Shown here: positions 1 through 10,410 of the stretch, piece after piece
Layout of the letters: the number at the start of each line of letters is the position of its first letter
Position numbering within the stretch: the first letter of the stretch is position 1
Assembly: GCA_021296325.1 (NCBI GenBank)
Contig: JAGWAR010000006.1
Coordinates: 36,577 to 100,576, forward strand
Length of the DNA: 64,000 nucleotides
Origin: Alphaproteobacteria bacterium
GTDB lineage: Bacteria > Pseudomonadota > Alphaproteobacteria > GCA-2746255
Direction of reading: 5' to 3'
Made by a program: the position numbers and the translations under genes
The notes under the pieces: model-generated
Seen by the model: only the letters and a program-made list of their open reading frames with translations
What the model was told of the DNA's origin: nothing
The model's database searches: none

Positions 1-1172
1 TCATCACGGGTGAGCTGGATGGCGCCCACATGCTGGCGGGTCAACCGCTGGCAGCCACCATCGGCTACGGAACAAAGGCGCATATCATTACGCCCTTTTC
101 CATGGACCTGAACGGGAACGGAATCACCGTCTCGAACGCGGTGTGGGAGATGATGAAGCCCAATCTCCCCAAAATGCCGGACGGCCGTCCCGCACACCCG
201 ATCAAGGCCGATTACCTGAAGCCGGTCATCGAAAAATTCAAGACCGAGGGACGCACCTTCAACATGGGCATGGTGTTCCCGGTCTCGACCCACAACTACG
301 AGCTGCGCTATTGGCTCGCGGCGGGCGGGATTCATCCCGGCTTCTATTCCCCAACAGACATTTCCGGACAGATTCAGGCGGAAGCCTTGCTTTCCGTGAC
401 GCCGCCGCCACAGATGCCGGCGACGCTCGAAGCGGGCACGATCTTCGGCTATTGCGTCGGCGAGCCCTGGAATCAGCAGGCCGTTTTCAAGGGCATCGGC
501 GTTCCGGTCATCACCGACTATGAAATTTGGAAAGACAATCCCGAAAAGGTTTTCGGCATCACGGCTGAGTTCGCGGAAAAATACCCCAATACCACCCATG
601 CGATTACCAAAGCCCTGATCCGAGCGGCCCAATGGCTTGACGAGAACAACAACGCAAACCGCATGGAAGCCGTCAAGATTTTGTCGCGCCCAGAATACGT
701 CGGCGCGGACGCCAAGGGTATTGCGAATTCGATGACCGGCACCTTCGAATACGAAAAAGGGGACAAGCGCGACGTTCCTGACTTCAACGTCTTCTTCCGC
801 TACCACGCGACCTATCCCTACTACTCGGACGCCGTCTGGTATCTGACACAGATGCGCCGTTGGGGACAGATTGCCGACAGCAAGCCTGACTCCTGGTATG
901 CAGAAATCGCCAAGAAAGTATACCGGCCGGATATTTACATCGAAGCGGCCAAGCGGCTCGTAGCAGAGGGGCACGTCAAGCAAGCGGACTTTCCGTGGGA
1001 AACGGATGGCTATCGCAAGCCGACCTCCGACTTTATCGATGGCATTGAATACAACGGCCGCAAACCGATCGCCTTTCTCTCGCACTTCCCGATCGGACTG
1101 AAGGATGGCCAAAGCGTTAGCAATAACGGCGTGAGCGGAGCCGCTCCCGCATCCGCGGAACCAGCTACATGA
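1..1172 (+). CDS. nrtA: Nitrate ABC transporter substrate-binding protein, 5'-truncated by window edge
   Basis: The reading frame is already open at base 3 (it reads [15 protein letters not shown]) and runs to the TGA at 1170-1172, so the true start and the signal peptide lie outside the window. The stretch [19 protein letters not shown] and the following PGFYSP are typical of the NrtA/CmpA family of periplasmic or lipid-anchored nitrate/bicarbonate binders. Nitrate is favoured over bicarbonate or cyanate because permease, ATPase, nitrite reductase and nitrate reductase genes follow in the same direction. The stop overlaps the nrtB start as ATGA, which implies translational coupling. Confidence 0.93.
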   Translation, partial: ITGELDGAHMLAGQPLAATIGYGTKAHIITPFSMDLNGNGITVSNAVWEMMKPNLPKMPDGRPAHPIKADYLKPVIEKFKTEGRTFNMGMVFPVSTHNYELRYWLAAGGIHPGFYSPTDISGQIQAEALLSVTPPPQMPATLEAGTIFGYCVGEPWNQQAVFKGIGVPVITDYEIWKDNPEKVFGITAEFAEKYPNTTHAITKALIRAAQWLDENNNANRMEAVKILSRPEYVGADAKGIANSMTGTFEYEKGDKRDVPDFNVFFRYHATYPYYSDAVWYLTQMRRWGQIADSKPDSWYAEIAKKVYRPDIYIEAAKRLVAEGHVKQADFPWETDGYRKPTSDFIDGIEYNGRKPIAFLSHFPIGLKDGQSVSNNGVSGAAPASAEPAT

Positions 1173-2245
1173 CAACGACCAGCACCCTGTCCCGCCCTTC
1201 AAGGGCCGAGCGCAATTCCCAGTGGCTGCTGCGGATAAACCGGATCAGCACCTATCTCAACATGCTCGGGCTCTCGTTTGTGGTCTCCATCCTTCGCGTC
1301 ATAGCAGGCGAGGATCCCCGGCAGCAGTTTCTGGAGTTCTGGCGCGTGTTCGTGGTGCCACTGACGGGCATTCTCGCCTTTCTGTTTCTCTGGTCAGCGC
1401 TTGCACCGAAGGTCAACACCTCCCTTGGCGCAATTCCCGGCCCCGCCATGGTCTGGGAACAAACTGTCAATCTATGGAATGACCATGTGTCCGAGCGCCA
1501 AAAAGAAGTCGCGTTTTTGGAACGCCAGGAGGAACGCAACGCACAACTGGCGGAACAGGGCCACGAAGACCGCGTGAAACAGCGCGAATACACCGGCAAG
1601 CCCACCTACATCGATCAGATCTTCACCAGCCTGAAAACGGTGGCCCTAGGCTTTTTTGTGGCAACCCTCATCGCCGTTCCCCTGGGCATTATGTGCGGGC
1701 TTTCGCCGTTAATAAACGGCGCCCTGAATCCATTGATACAGATCTTCAAGCCCGTATCACCCCTGGCCTGGCTACCGATTGTGACCATGGTCGTTTCGGC
1801 GCTCTACATGAACGTAAGCGACAGCTTTCCGAAATCCTTGGTTATCTCGGCGCTGACCGTCACGCTTTGCTCGCTTTGGCCGACGCTCATCAACACAACG
1901 CTTGGCGTGGCTTCCATTGATCGCGACCTGGTGAACGTGGGCCGCGTGCTTCAGCTTTCACAAATCACGACAATCCGCAAAGTGGTGCTGCCCTCGGCGT
2001 TGCCACTGATTTTTACGGGATTGAGACTGTCCCTCGGGGTCGGCTGGATGGTGCTGATCGCGGCCGAGATGCTGGCGCAAAACCCCGGTCTTGGAAAATT
2101 CGTCTGGGACGAATTCCAGAATGGTTCGTCCTCTTCACTTGCACGCATCATCGTTGCCGTGCTGACGATCGGCCTGATTGGCTTTTTGCTGGATCGGGTC
2201 ATGTTCATGCTGCAAACGCTCTTTACCTACTCGACGCAACGTTAG
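1169..2245 (+). CDS. nrtB: Nitrate ABC transporter permease
   Basis: This 358-residue inner membrane permease should form the translocation channel for nitrate delivered by the upstream binding protein. It has an N-terminal membrane segment, then an unusually charged, probably coiled stretch around residues 108-145 (rich in E, R, Q and K), then the classic binding-protein-dependent permease domain. The segment [20 protein letters not shown] near the C terminus matches NrtB/CmpB/SsuC-type permeases. The start overlaps the nrtA stop (ATGA), and the ATPase gene follows 10 bases after the stop. Confidence 0.93.
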   Translation: MTTTSTLSRPSRAERNSQWLLRINRISTYLNMLGLSFVVSILRVIAGEDPRQQFLEFWRVFVVPLTGILAFLFLWSALAPKVNTSLGAIPGPAMVWEQTVNLWNDHVSERQKEVAFLERQEERNAQLAEQGHEDRVKQREYTGKPTYIDQIFTSLKTVALGFFVATLIAVPLGIMCGLSPLINGALNPLIQIFKPVSPLAWLPIVTMVVSALYMNVSDSFPKSLVISALTVTLCSLWPTLINTTLGVASIDRDLVNVGRVLQLSQITTIRKVVLPSALPLIFTGLRLSLGVGWMVLIAAEMLAQNPGLGKFVWDEFQNGSSSSLARIIVAVLTIGLIGFLLDRVMFMLQTLFTYSTQR

Positions 2246-2255
2246 GAAGGTCGAC

Positions 2256-3968
2256 ATGGCGTTTCTGGAACTCAAGGATGTGACAAAGGGTTACGGCGAA
2301 CACGACGCCCGGTCAGAAGTCCTTGCCGACATCAATCTGGAGGTCGAGGAAGGCGAGTTCATCGCCATCGTCGGCTTTTCCGGCAGCGGCAAAACAACGC
2401 TCATCTCTTCCATCGCAGGGCTTATCAAACCGGATAAAGGCACGGTCCGGGTCAAGGGCAGGTCCGTGACCGGGCCAGGACCGGATCGCGGGGTCGTTTT
2501 TCAGTCCTACTCGCTGATGCCGTGGCTCACCGTCTATGAAAACGTGCGCCTGGCCGTTGATGCGGTTTTTAAAAACCAGCCGCGCCAGGCGCGCGATGCG
2601 CAATCCAGAAAATATATTGAGATGGTCGGCCTCAGCCACGCCGCGGACCGCCGGCCCGCCGAGCTTTCCGGAGGCATGCGCCAGCGTGTCGCGGTGGCGC
2701 GGGCCCTGGCAATGGACCCTGACGTGCTGCTGTTGGACGAGCCCCTTTCCGCCCTGGACGCGTTGACGCGCGCCAAGCTACAGGATGAAATCGAGGCGAT
2801 CTGGGAGGGCAATAAAAAGACGGTCATCCTGATCACGAACGACGTGGACGAAGCCATTCTGCTGGCCGACCGGATCATCCCCCTCAATCCGGGGCCGCGG
2901 GCAACGCTGGGTCCAGCTTTCGAGGTGACGCTTCCCCGGCCCAGGGAGCGCGCAAGCATCAATCACAACCCGACCTTCAAGGCGTTACGCGCCCGCGTCA
3001 CGAATTATCTGATGCAAATCGGCATGGATGCGAAGTCCAAGAACGAGGATAGCCTCCGCACCGCACCCAATGTCACGCCGATCAATCGGGACGACCCGCC
3101 CCGAACCTATCGGCAGGCCGCCTCCTCACCCATCGAAAACAAATACGTCGAACTGTTCGAACTGAAGAAGATCTACCCAACGCCGAGAGGCCCGCTGACG
3201 GTGCTCGAAAATTTCTCCCTAACCATGGACAAGGGTGAATTTATTTCCCTGATCGGGCATTCCGGCTGCGGAAAATCGACCGTGCTTTCCATGGTTGCCG
3301 GACTGAACGAGATTTCTGGTGGCGGCGTCGTTCTCGACGGCCGTGAAATCTCCGGCGCCGGGCCGGACCGTGCCGTTGTCTTCCAGTCCCCGTCGCTGAT
3401 GCCGTGGCTGACGGCTCGCGAAAATGTCGCCCTTGGCGTGGACAAGGTTTATCCAAAAGCGACGCCCGCCGAACGTCGGGAAGTCGTTGAATATTACCTT
3501 GAACGCGTCGGGCTTTCCGACGCGATGCACAAACAGGCCGTCGAACTTTCAAACGGCATGAAGCAACGCGTCGGCATTGCGCGCGCCTTCGCCCTTTCGC
3601 CAAAGTTACTGCTGCTGGATGAGCCGTTCGGCATGCTCGACAGCCTGACCCGCTGGGAACTGCAGGAAGTCCTGATGGAGGTCTGGAAACGCACCCAGGT
3701 CACGGCCATTTGCGTAACCCACGACGTTGATGAGGCAATCCTGCTGGCCGACCGCATCGTGATGATGACGAATGGCCCGCGCGCCACCATCGGTGAAATT
3801 CTCGATGTCAATCTTCCCCGGCCACGCACCCGCGCCGCCCTATTGCAGCATCCGGATTATTACCAATACCGAGAAAAGGTCCTGACTTTCCTCGAGAAAT
3901 ACGAGCACGGGGCCGACCCCAAGCAAAAGCCCGCGGCTGAAAAGACCGCTCGGGCAGCCACAGCATGA
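2256..3968 (+). CDS. nrtC: Nitrate ABC transporter ATP-binding protein with two fused ATPase domains
   Basis: The start is the ATG at 2256, placed by the AGGAAGG ribosome site just before it; the open frame extends further upstream into nrtB. The 570-residue product holds two complete ABC ATPase domains in tandem. Domain 1 has Walker [10 protein letters not shown] near residue 41, signature LSGGM and DEP. Domain 2 has Walker [10 protein letters not shown] near residue 334, signature LSNGM and DEP. Cyanobacterial NrtC instead carries one ATPase plus an NrtA-like domain, and NrtD is separate; here both ATPases are in one chain and there is no binding domain. Domain 1 has Asn where the H-loop His is expected (LITNDVDEA), whereas domain 2 keeps it (VTHDVDEA), so the two sites look asymmetric. 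Confidence 0.92.
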   Translation: MAFLELKDVTKGYGEHDARSEVLADINLEVEEGEFIAIVGFSGSGKTTLISSIAGLIKPDKGTVRVKGRSVTGPGPDRGVVFQSYSLMPWLTVYENVRLAVDAVFKNQPRQARDAQSRKYIEMVGLSHAADRRPAELSGGMRQRVAVARALAMDPDVLLLDEPLSALDALTRAKLQDEIEAIWEGNKKTVILITNDVDEAILLADRIIPLNPGPRATLGPAFEVTLPRPRERASINHNPTFKALRARVTNYLMQIGMDAKSKNEDSLRTAPNVTPINRDDPPRTYRQAASSPIENKYVELFELKKIYPTPRGPLTVLENFSLTMDKGEFISLIGHSGCGKSTVLSMVAGLNEISGGGVVLDGREISGAGPDRAVVFQSPSLMPWLTARENVALGVDKVYPKATPAERREVVEYYLERVGLSDAMHKQAVELSNGMKQRVGIARAFALSPKLLLLDEPFGMLDSLTRWELQEVLMEVWKRTQVTAICVTHDVDEAILLADRIVMMTNGPRATIGEILDVNLPRPRTRAALLQHPDYYQYREKVLTFLEKYEHGADPKQKPAAEKTARAATA

Positions 3969-3978
3969 GGGCAAGGCG

Positions 3979-6456
3979 ATGGCGGATGACATAATCAACC
4001 TACCCAAACGAAAAAAACTGGTCGTGATCGGAAACGGCATGGCGCCCGGGCGCATGCTGGAGGCGCTGTTTAAACAAACGCCCTCCATCTACGACGTCAC
4101 CATTTTCAACGCCGAACCGCGGGTTAATTACGATCGTATCCTGTTGTCACTGGTTCTTTCCGGCGAAAAGTCCTACGCAGATATCGTCATCCACGACGAC
4201 GCCTGGTACGCCGAACACGACATCACGCTTTACAAAGGCAGAAAAGTCACAGCCATCGATCGCAACGCCAAACGGGTTATGGCGGAAGGCGGCATTTCGG
4301 CTGCATATGACACCCTTGTCATCGCCATGGGTTCGTCTCCGGTCACCCTTCCGGTGCCGGGGGCGAACCTAGGGGGCGTTCTTGCCTATCGCGACCTGGA
4401 CGACGTCAACAACATGCTGGCTGCCGCCGAAAAAGGCGGGCGCGCTGTTGTCATCGGCGGCGGCCTGCTTGGGCTGGAAGCGGCCGCAGGGCTGCAGTCG
4501 CGAGGCATGCAGGTAACCATCGTACATCTCGGACCGACGTTGATGGAGCGTCAGCTCGACATGGCGGCGGGACACCTTCTTCGCAAATCGATCGAAGCGC
4601 GCGGTATTGCCGTCCGCACCGAGGCTCAGACCCAGGCCTTGCTGGAATCAAACGGCCACGTGCGCGCCGTGCAATTGGCCGACGGCACGGAACTGCCCGC
4701 CGACCTTGTCGTCATGGCCGTGGGCATCCGGCCAAACGCAAAGCTGGCTGAAGCTGCCGGTCTCGAAGTCAATCGCGGCATCGTCGTCAACGACCGGCTC
4801 TCCACCACCGATCCGAATATTTTTGCACTTGGCGAATGCGCCGAACATCGCAAAACCTGTTATGGCCTGGTCGCACCGCTTTACGAGATGGCCAAGGTTT
4901 TGGCGGGGAATCTCACCGGCAAAGAGGATACCTATCAAGGCTCGGTCACCGCGACGAAGCTAAAGGTAACCGGCATCGACCTGTTTTCCGCCGGGGATTT
5001 CACGGACAGCGAAGAACGCGAAGAGATCGTTCTGCGGGACGGGGCGCGTAGCCTATACCGCCGGCTGGTGCTGGAAGACGGCCGGGTCGTCGGGGCGGTC
5101 ATGTATGGCGACACCTCCGACAGCGCCTGGTTCTTCGAGCTGATCAAGAACGGCACCGACATTGATGACATCCGTGAAACGCTGATTTTCGGCCCGAATT
5201 ACGCGCGAGGTGCCCCTCAGGACCCTACGGCAGCCGTTGCAGCCTTGCCGGATGAGGCAGAAATCTGTGGCTGCAACGGCGTATGCAAACGCTCAATCCT
5301 CGAATCGATCGCCGCGCATGGGATCGCGGATGTCGATGGCGTGCGCAAACACACAAAGGCCTCGGCATCCTGCGGTTCCTGCACCGGACTGGTCGAACAG
5401 CTTCTGAAACTGGAACTTGGCGAGACGTTCAATCCCGCGGCCGTCGCGCCCATGTGCGGATGCACGGCGCTCGGTCATGATGATGTCCGCCGCCTGATCC
5501 TGGCCAGGGAACTCAAGACCATTCCGGACGTCATGCAGGCCCTTGAATGGACCACCTCCTGCGGCTGCGCCAAATGCCGTCCGGCGCTTAACTACTACCT
5601 GCTCGCCGCCTGGCCCGGCGAATACACGGACGACCCGCAGTCGCGCTTTATCAACGAGCGCGCGCACGCAAATATTCAGAAGAACGGCACCTACTCCGTC
5701 GTGCCGCGCATGTGGGGCGGCATCACGAACGCCAAGGAACTGCATGCCATTGCCGACGTGGTGGAGAAGTTCAATATCCCGACGGTCAAGGTTACCGGCG
5801 GTCAGCGCATCGACCTGCTCGGCGTGAAAAAAGAAGACCTGCCGGCCGTGTGGGCGGATTTAAGCGCGGTTGGCCTCGTCTCCGGCCATGCCTATGGCAA
5901 GGCGCTGCGCACGGTGAAGACCTGCGTGGGCACCGACTGGTGCCGATTCGGCACCCAGGATTCGACGGGACTCGGCATACGAATCGAACGCTTCATGTGG
6001 GGCTCATGGACGCCCGCCAAGGTCAAAATGGCGGTATCCGGCTGTCCGCGCAATTGCGCCGAGGCAACCTGCAAGGACGTCGGCATCGTTTGCATCGACT
6101 CTGGCTACGAAATTCATTTCGCTGGCGCCGCCGGGATGGACATCAAGGGCACGGAAGTGTTGGGGCACGCAAAAAGCGAGCAGGAAACCCTGGAAATCGT
6201 CGTTGCGCTTGTCCAGCTCTACCGTGAACAGGGGCATTACCTCGAACGCATGTACAAATGGGCAAGACGGGTGGGCGTTGACACCATCCGCAACCTAGTC
6301 CTCGAGGACGAGAACCGCCGGGCTGATCTGTTTGAGCGTTTCGTCTACTCGCAAAAATTCTCGCAACACGATCCCTGGAGCGAACGGGCAAAGGGTGCCG
6401 AGGCGCACGAATTTCGCCCGATTGCCGACGTGTCCAACTTGCAGGCGGCGGAATGA
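3979..6456 (+). CDS. nirB: Assimilatory nitrite reductase [NAD(P)H], large subunit
   Basis: An 825-residue cytoplasmic flavo-sirohaem enzyme that reduces nitrite to ammonium. The N-terminal ~400 residues are an FAD/NAD(P)H oxidoreductase fold (GNGMAPGRMLEAL, VIGGGLLGLEAAAGLQSRG). Two BFD-type [2Fe-2S] modules follow (CGCNGVCK near 430 with SCGSC; CGCTAL near 493 with CGCAKC). The C-terminal sulfite/nitrite reductase domain has CVGTDWC near 649 and SGCPRNC near 688, which bind the [4Fe-4S]-sirohaem centre. The length is normal for the family. The start codon at 3979 lies 10 bases after the nrtC stop, and the stop overlaps nirD as ATGA. Confidence 0.96.
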   Translation: MADDIINLPKRKKLVVIGNGMAPGRMLEALFKQTPSIYDVTIFNAEPRVNYDRILLSLVLSGEKSYADIVIHDDAWYAEHDITLYKGRKVTAIDRNAKRVMAEGGISAAYDTLVIAMGSSPVTLPVPGANLGGVLAYRDLDDVNNMLAAAEKGGRAVVIGGGLLGLEAAAGLQSRGMQVTIVHLGPTLMERQLDMAAGHLLRKSIEARGIAVRTEAQTQALLESNGHVRAVQLADGTELPADLVVMAVGIRPNAKLAEAAGLEVNRGIVVNDRLSTTDPNIFALGECAEHRKTCYGLVAPLYEMAKVLAGNLTGKEDTYQGSVTATKLKVTGIDLFSAGDFTDSEEREEIVLRDGARSLYRRLVLEDGRVVGAVMYGDTSDSAWFFELIKNGTDIDDIRETLIFGPNYARGAPQDPTAAVAALPDEAEICGCNGVCKRSILESIAAHGIADVDGVRKHTKASASCGSCTGLVEQLLKLELGETFNPAAVAPMCGCTALGHDDVRRLILARELKTIPDVMQALEWTTSCGCAKCRPALNYYLLAAWPGEYTDDPQSRFINERAHANIQKNGTYSVVPRMWGGITNAKELHAIADVVEKFNIPTVKVTGGQRIDLLGVKKEDLPAVWADLSAVGLVSGHAYGKALRTVKTCVGTDWCRFGTQDSTGLGIRIERFMWGSWTPAKVKMAVSGCPRNCAEATCKDVGIVCIDSGYEIHFAGAAGMDIKGTEVLGHAKSEQETLEIVVALVQLYREQGHYLERMYKWARRVGVDTIRNLVLEDENRRADLFERFVYSQKFSQHDPWSERAKGAEAHEFRPIADVSNLQAAE

Positions 6457-6797
6457 AGGAAGATCAGGACTGGGTGGATGTTGGCACGATCGAGGACGTC
6501 CCGCCGCGAGGCGCCCGTCTCATCAAGGCTCCACAAGGGCCCGTTGCCCTGTTTCGTACCGCGGACGATGTGCTGTTCGCGCTCGACGACCGATGCCCCC
6601 ATCGCGGCGGCCCGCTTTCCCAGGGCATCGTGCACGGCCATTGCGTCACCTGCCCACTTCATAACCTGGTGATCAACCTGGAAACCGGCAACACCCAGCA
6701 GCCCGAGGACGGCCGCGTTTCAAGCTATAAGGTTGAACAGCGAGACGGCCGCATACTTCTCAATCTGCGTGCGCTCCCCCATGAAGACATCGCCTGA
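6453..6797 (+). CDS. nirD: Nitrite reductase small subunit with Rieske-type domain
   Basis: A 114-residue Rieske-fold partner of NirB. The motifs CPHRGGPLS and CPLHN supply the C-x-H and C-x2-H pairs needed to ligate a Rieske [2Fe-2S] cluster. Some enterobacterial NirD proteins have lost these ligands, so this one may carry a true cluster and take part in electron delivery. The ATGA overlap with nirB and the nasA start 3 bases after its stop show that it lies inside the nitrate assimilation operon. Confidence 0.93.
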   Translation: MKEDQDWVDVGTIEDVPPRGARLIKAPQGPVALFRTADDVLFALDDRCPHRGGPLSQGIVHGHCVTCPLHNLVINLETGNTQQPEDGRVSSYKVEQRDGRILLNLRALPHEDIA

Positions 6798-6800
6798 CCA

Positions 6801-9456
6801 ATGACTCCGGCCGCCACCCGGACAACGTGCCCATACTGCGGGGTTGGCTGTGGCGTGACAGCCCGCGCCGGAGCAGATGGCGCCATTGCCATCGAAGGGG
6901 ATCCCGATCATCCCGCCAATCGGGGACGGCTGTGCTCGAAAGGCTCCGCCCTCGGAGAAACCCTCGCGTCAACCAGCCGTCTACTGCGCCCGCGCGTCGG
7001 GGGAAAGGATACGGATTGGGATACGGCGCTTTCGCATGTTGCCCGAGGATTGTCCGAAACGTGCGAGCGGCACGGGCCGGATGCAGTGGCATTTTACGTT
7101 TCAGGACAATTACTTACCGAAGATTACTACGTCGCAAACAAGCTTCTGAAAGGATTCGTCGGAACCGCCAACATCGACACGAATTCCCGCCTTTGCATGG
7201 CGTCTTCCGTCGCCGGCCACAAGCGCGCCTTCGGAAGCGACACCGTACCGGGTTGTTACGAAGACCTGGAGCAGGCGGATCTCGTCGTTCTCGTCGGCTC
7301 CAACTTCGCCTGGTGCCATCCGGTGCTGTTTCAGCGGCTACAGGCGGCGCGCGCAGACCGCAACACGCGCATCGTTGTTATCGATCCGCGTCGGACAGTT
7401 ACGGCGGAATCGGCGGATTTTCACCTGTCCCTCGCCTCCGGGTCCGACGTCGCGCTTTTCAACGGGCTGCTTGCCTATCTCGCAAGCAACGGGGCCGCCG
7501 ATTCCGATTACCTCGATTCTTACACCTCGGGATGTGCGGACACCCTTGAAACCGCCCGCCCTTTCAACATCGAAGAAGTGGCGCGTATCACGCACCTCCC
7601 CCCCGACCAGATCAACGCCTTCTACGAGGCCTTTCTCAAAACCGAACGGGTCGTGACGGTTTACTCGCAGGGCGTCAACCAGTCGAGCGCCGGCTCGCAT
7701 AAGGTCAACGCGCCTCTATACGGGCCGTATCGGACGTGCCGGCATGGGGCCTTTCTCGATCACCGGCCAGCCAAATGCGATGGGCGGTCGTGAGGTGGGC
7801 GGGCTGGCCAATCAGCTGGCGGCCCATATGGAAATCACGAACCCATCGCACCACGATCTCGTACGCCGTTTCTGGGACGCGCCGACGATGCCCGAACGTC
7901 CAGGCATGAAGGCGGTTGACCTGTTCCGTGCGGTGGGGCGCGGTGAAGTAAAGGCTGTCTGGATCATGGCGACAAACCCCGTCGCCAGCCTACCCATGGC
8001 CGAGACAGTCGCCGAGGCTCTGCGCACCTGCCCACTGGTCATATTGTCGGACGTCACGGACACCACGCGCACGGCCGCCATGGCCGACGTGCTGCTGCCC
8101 GCCGCGGGATGGGGAGAAAAGGACGGCACGGTCACCAATTCCGAACGGCGCATCTCGCGCCAACGCCCCTTTCTGCCGCCGCCCGGCGAGGCCCGCCCCG
8201 ACTGGCAGATTGTCGCCCAGGTTGCACAGAAGATGAAATTCCGGGGTTTCGATTACCCAAACGCCGCCGCCGTCTTCCGCGAGCATGCCGCGCTTTCCGC
8301 CTTCGAAAACAACGGCACCAGGGATTTCGACATCGGCGGCCTCGCATCCCTGACGGACGAAGCCTATGACACCATGGAACCCGTCCAATGGCCCGTCCCC
8401 AAGGGCCGTCGCCAGGGCACGGCGCGGCTGTTTGGAAAAGGCGGATATTTCACGGCGACCGGCCGCGGTCATTTCGTGCCCACCCTCTTCCGCCCACCGG
8501 CATCCACGCCAAGCGCGGGCTACCCCCTAGTCATGAACACGGGCCGTATCCGCGATCAATGGCACACGATGACACGGACCGGCATGGTGCCGCGGCTGCT
8601 TGTGCACACGGCCGAACCTTTCGTGGAGATACACCCCGAGGACGCGGCAGCGGCCGGCGTTGCACCAGCCACGCTGGCTTGCGTGGAAAGCCCCCATGGC
8701 TGCCTGATTGCGCGCGTCCTTCCAACCTCGCGCCAGTCCCGCGGCACCGTCTTCGTGCCGATGCACTGGACGGCACCCTATGCCGCCTGCGCACAACCGG
8801 ATTCCCTGGTTGCCAATCACGTTGACCCGGTTTCGGGCCAGCCGGAACTCAAGCATACGCCCGTGCGGGTAACGCCCTATGCGGCGGCCTGGTACGGCTA
8901 CCTTGTGACGCGACGCCAGCCTCGGCTGGATGGTTTCGGTTACTGGGCGCTGGCGCTGGCGAAGGATGGCTGGCGCGCGGAACTTGCGGACAGGACGGCT
9001 CCGGATTCCTTCCCACGTCTCGCACGCGCCCTGCTTGGCCTGGATGCAGACGACCCGGCGGCCGACGACGCCCTGCTCACCTACCACGACACGGCGGGCG
9101 GCGAGCACCGCTTCGCGCATTTCCGGGAAAACCGGTTCGAAGGCGCCCTGATGACGGCACCCCTGCCGGTGGCGGCCGGGCGGACATGGTTGGCCGACCA
9201 GCTCGGCGAAACGCTGTCGCAAACGGCGCGGCACCACGTTCTGGCCGGGCGGGCGGGAGCGGATTGCCCGGACCCGGGAGCCATCGTGTGTGCCTGTTTC
9301 GAAATCGGCATCCATCAGATTACGGACGCCATCGCGGCCGGCGCGACCAGCGTCGATGCCGTCGGCACCGCCGTGAAAGCAGGCATGAATTGCGGTTCGT
9401 GCCGCGCCGAGATCAACCGCATCCTGGCACAGACTGCGATCAAGCAGGCCGTCTAG
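6801..9456 (+). pseudogene. nasA: Assimilatory nitrate reductase catalytic subunit, frameshifted
   Basis: The gene begins with the [4Fe-4S] motif CPYCGVGCGV and CSKGS, typical of molybdopterin (bis-MGD) nitrate reductases, and ends with a BFD-type [2Fe-2S] module (VCACFE, CGSC). The two halves are in different frames. Frame 3 reads well to SSAGSHKVNA at 7712, then runs into nonsense and stops at 7793. Frame 1 resumes the family sequence at LYTGRIGRAGMGPFSITGQP from 7714 and continues to TAG at 9456. Compared with the conserved KVNAIINCHLxTGRIG pattern, about 14 bases coding for IINCH are missing. As written, the Mo-binding domain is interrupted, so the product should be inactive unless this is a sequence error. 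Confidence 0.88.
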
Positions 9457-9479
9457 GCAACCGTCTCGGGCTGCACGAT

Positions 9480-10055
9480 GGAGATCGAGCGCAGAACGCC
9501 TGGCTGCTCCGTTTCTGTCCGGGCAACCTTGCCCTTGCCGTCAGGCTCCTCCGGCAAACCGGCATGAGGGCCGAGGAAGGCTTTTCCCTCGAGCACGGCC
9601 AGTGTGACCTCAAGCGCCACGAGCGCCTGTTGCCGCGGACCAAGACGAACCGGCCGCGGGTGATACCGCTCGCCGATCCCCTGCTCGCCGACGCCGGTAT
9701 CACGCTGAGTATCACACCCCGCCACCTTACCTCCCCCTTCGTGTTCTGGCACGGTGACGGAACCCGCTACCGCAACGTCGCCTCCCGGTTTGCCGAGATC
9801 ATGCGCCGGGCCGAGCGTCAGGCCCTCGTCGAAAAGCGCCAGTTTCAACGCTTTCGCTGCCACGACCTGCGGCACAAGTTTGCGGTCGAATATCTGAAAA
9901 GCGGCGGCGATATTTACGCGCTCGCCCGTATCCTGGGGCACTCATCGGTCAAGACGACGGAAATCTATCTCGCCTGCACGAGCGAAGGTGTATCCCAAAA
10001 AGTATCACAGCAGCGGCGGTTTTCTCGGGCCGGTGAAGGCGAGATATCCATCTAA
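9480..10055 (+). pseudogene. Tyrosine recombinase/integrase, catalytic-domain remnant
   Basis: The frame from about 9480 to the TAA at 10055 reads as the C-terminal catalytic domain of a phage-type integrase: LAVRLLRQTGMRAEEG (first catalytic Arg), KTNRPRVIPL, HDLRHKFAVEYL (H-x2-R) and LGHSSVKTTEIYL (second His and nucleophile Tyr). No start codon with a ribosome site and no N-terminal DNA-binding domain are present; the homology starts just after the nasA stop. It is therefore a truncated fragment. It ends 11 bases from the 3' end of a tRNA-Ser gene, a common integration target. Confidence 0.85.
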
Positions 10056-10065
10056 CGCATTGAAT

Positions 10066-10158
10066 TGGCGGAGGGAGAGGGATTCGAACCCTCGATAGGG
10101 CTTTACACCCTATAACGGTTTAGCAAACCGCCGCCTTCAGCCACTCGGCCACCCCTCC
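10066..10158 (-). tRNA. tRNA-Ser (anticodon GCU)
   Basis: The reverse strand gives a class II tRNA beginning GGAGGGGTGGCCGAGTGG, with the anticodon loop centred on GCT (GGTTTGCTAAACC), a long variable arm, the T-loop GGTTCGAATCC, and an encoded CCA end. The acceptor stem pairs over 7 positions with one G-U. The gene is 93 bases including CCA, normal for tRNA-Ser, and decodes AGC/AGU codons. Confidence 0.97.
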
Positions 10159-10194
10159 GGAACGGGAAAACGCGCAAACCGCGCCCGCAGCCGG

Positions 10195-10223
10195 GTTCTA
10201 GCGGCGGGGCCGAAGGCTGTCAA
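10195..10223 (-). promoter_or_regulatory. Promoter of tRNA-Ser (sigma-70 type)
   Basis: On the reverse strand a perfect TTGACA (10223-10218) is followed after 17 bases by TAGAAC (10200-10195), about 37 bases before the tRNA 5' end. The region between the -10 and the tRNA is very GC-rich, as is common for stringently controlled stable-RNA promoters. Confidence 0.65.
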
Positions 10224-10410
10224 TGAAGTGCCCCCCGCGGAACCCTTAAAAAACCCTTGGTTTCCGGGCCTGCACGCCCGGTCCGGCGAAGCGCCTTGCC
10301 TCGCCTTCGTTTTCCGTTAACATTTCCGTATAAGGGGGGAGGCTATCCTCTAGGAAGACACAAAGAAACCGGCGTCGGCGGGCGTTGCCCGCTGCGGGAA
10401 AGGCTGGTGC

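Noticed and set aside
10310-10340. GTTAACATTTCCGTATAA as a CtrA-like box
   Set aside because: The second half-site is not TTAA and the spacing is wrong; it is just AT-rich upstream sequence.
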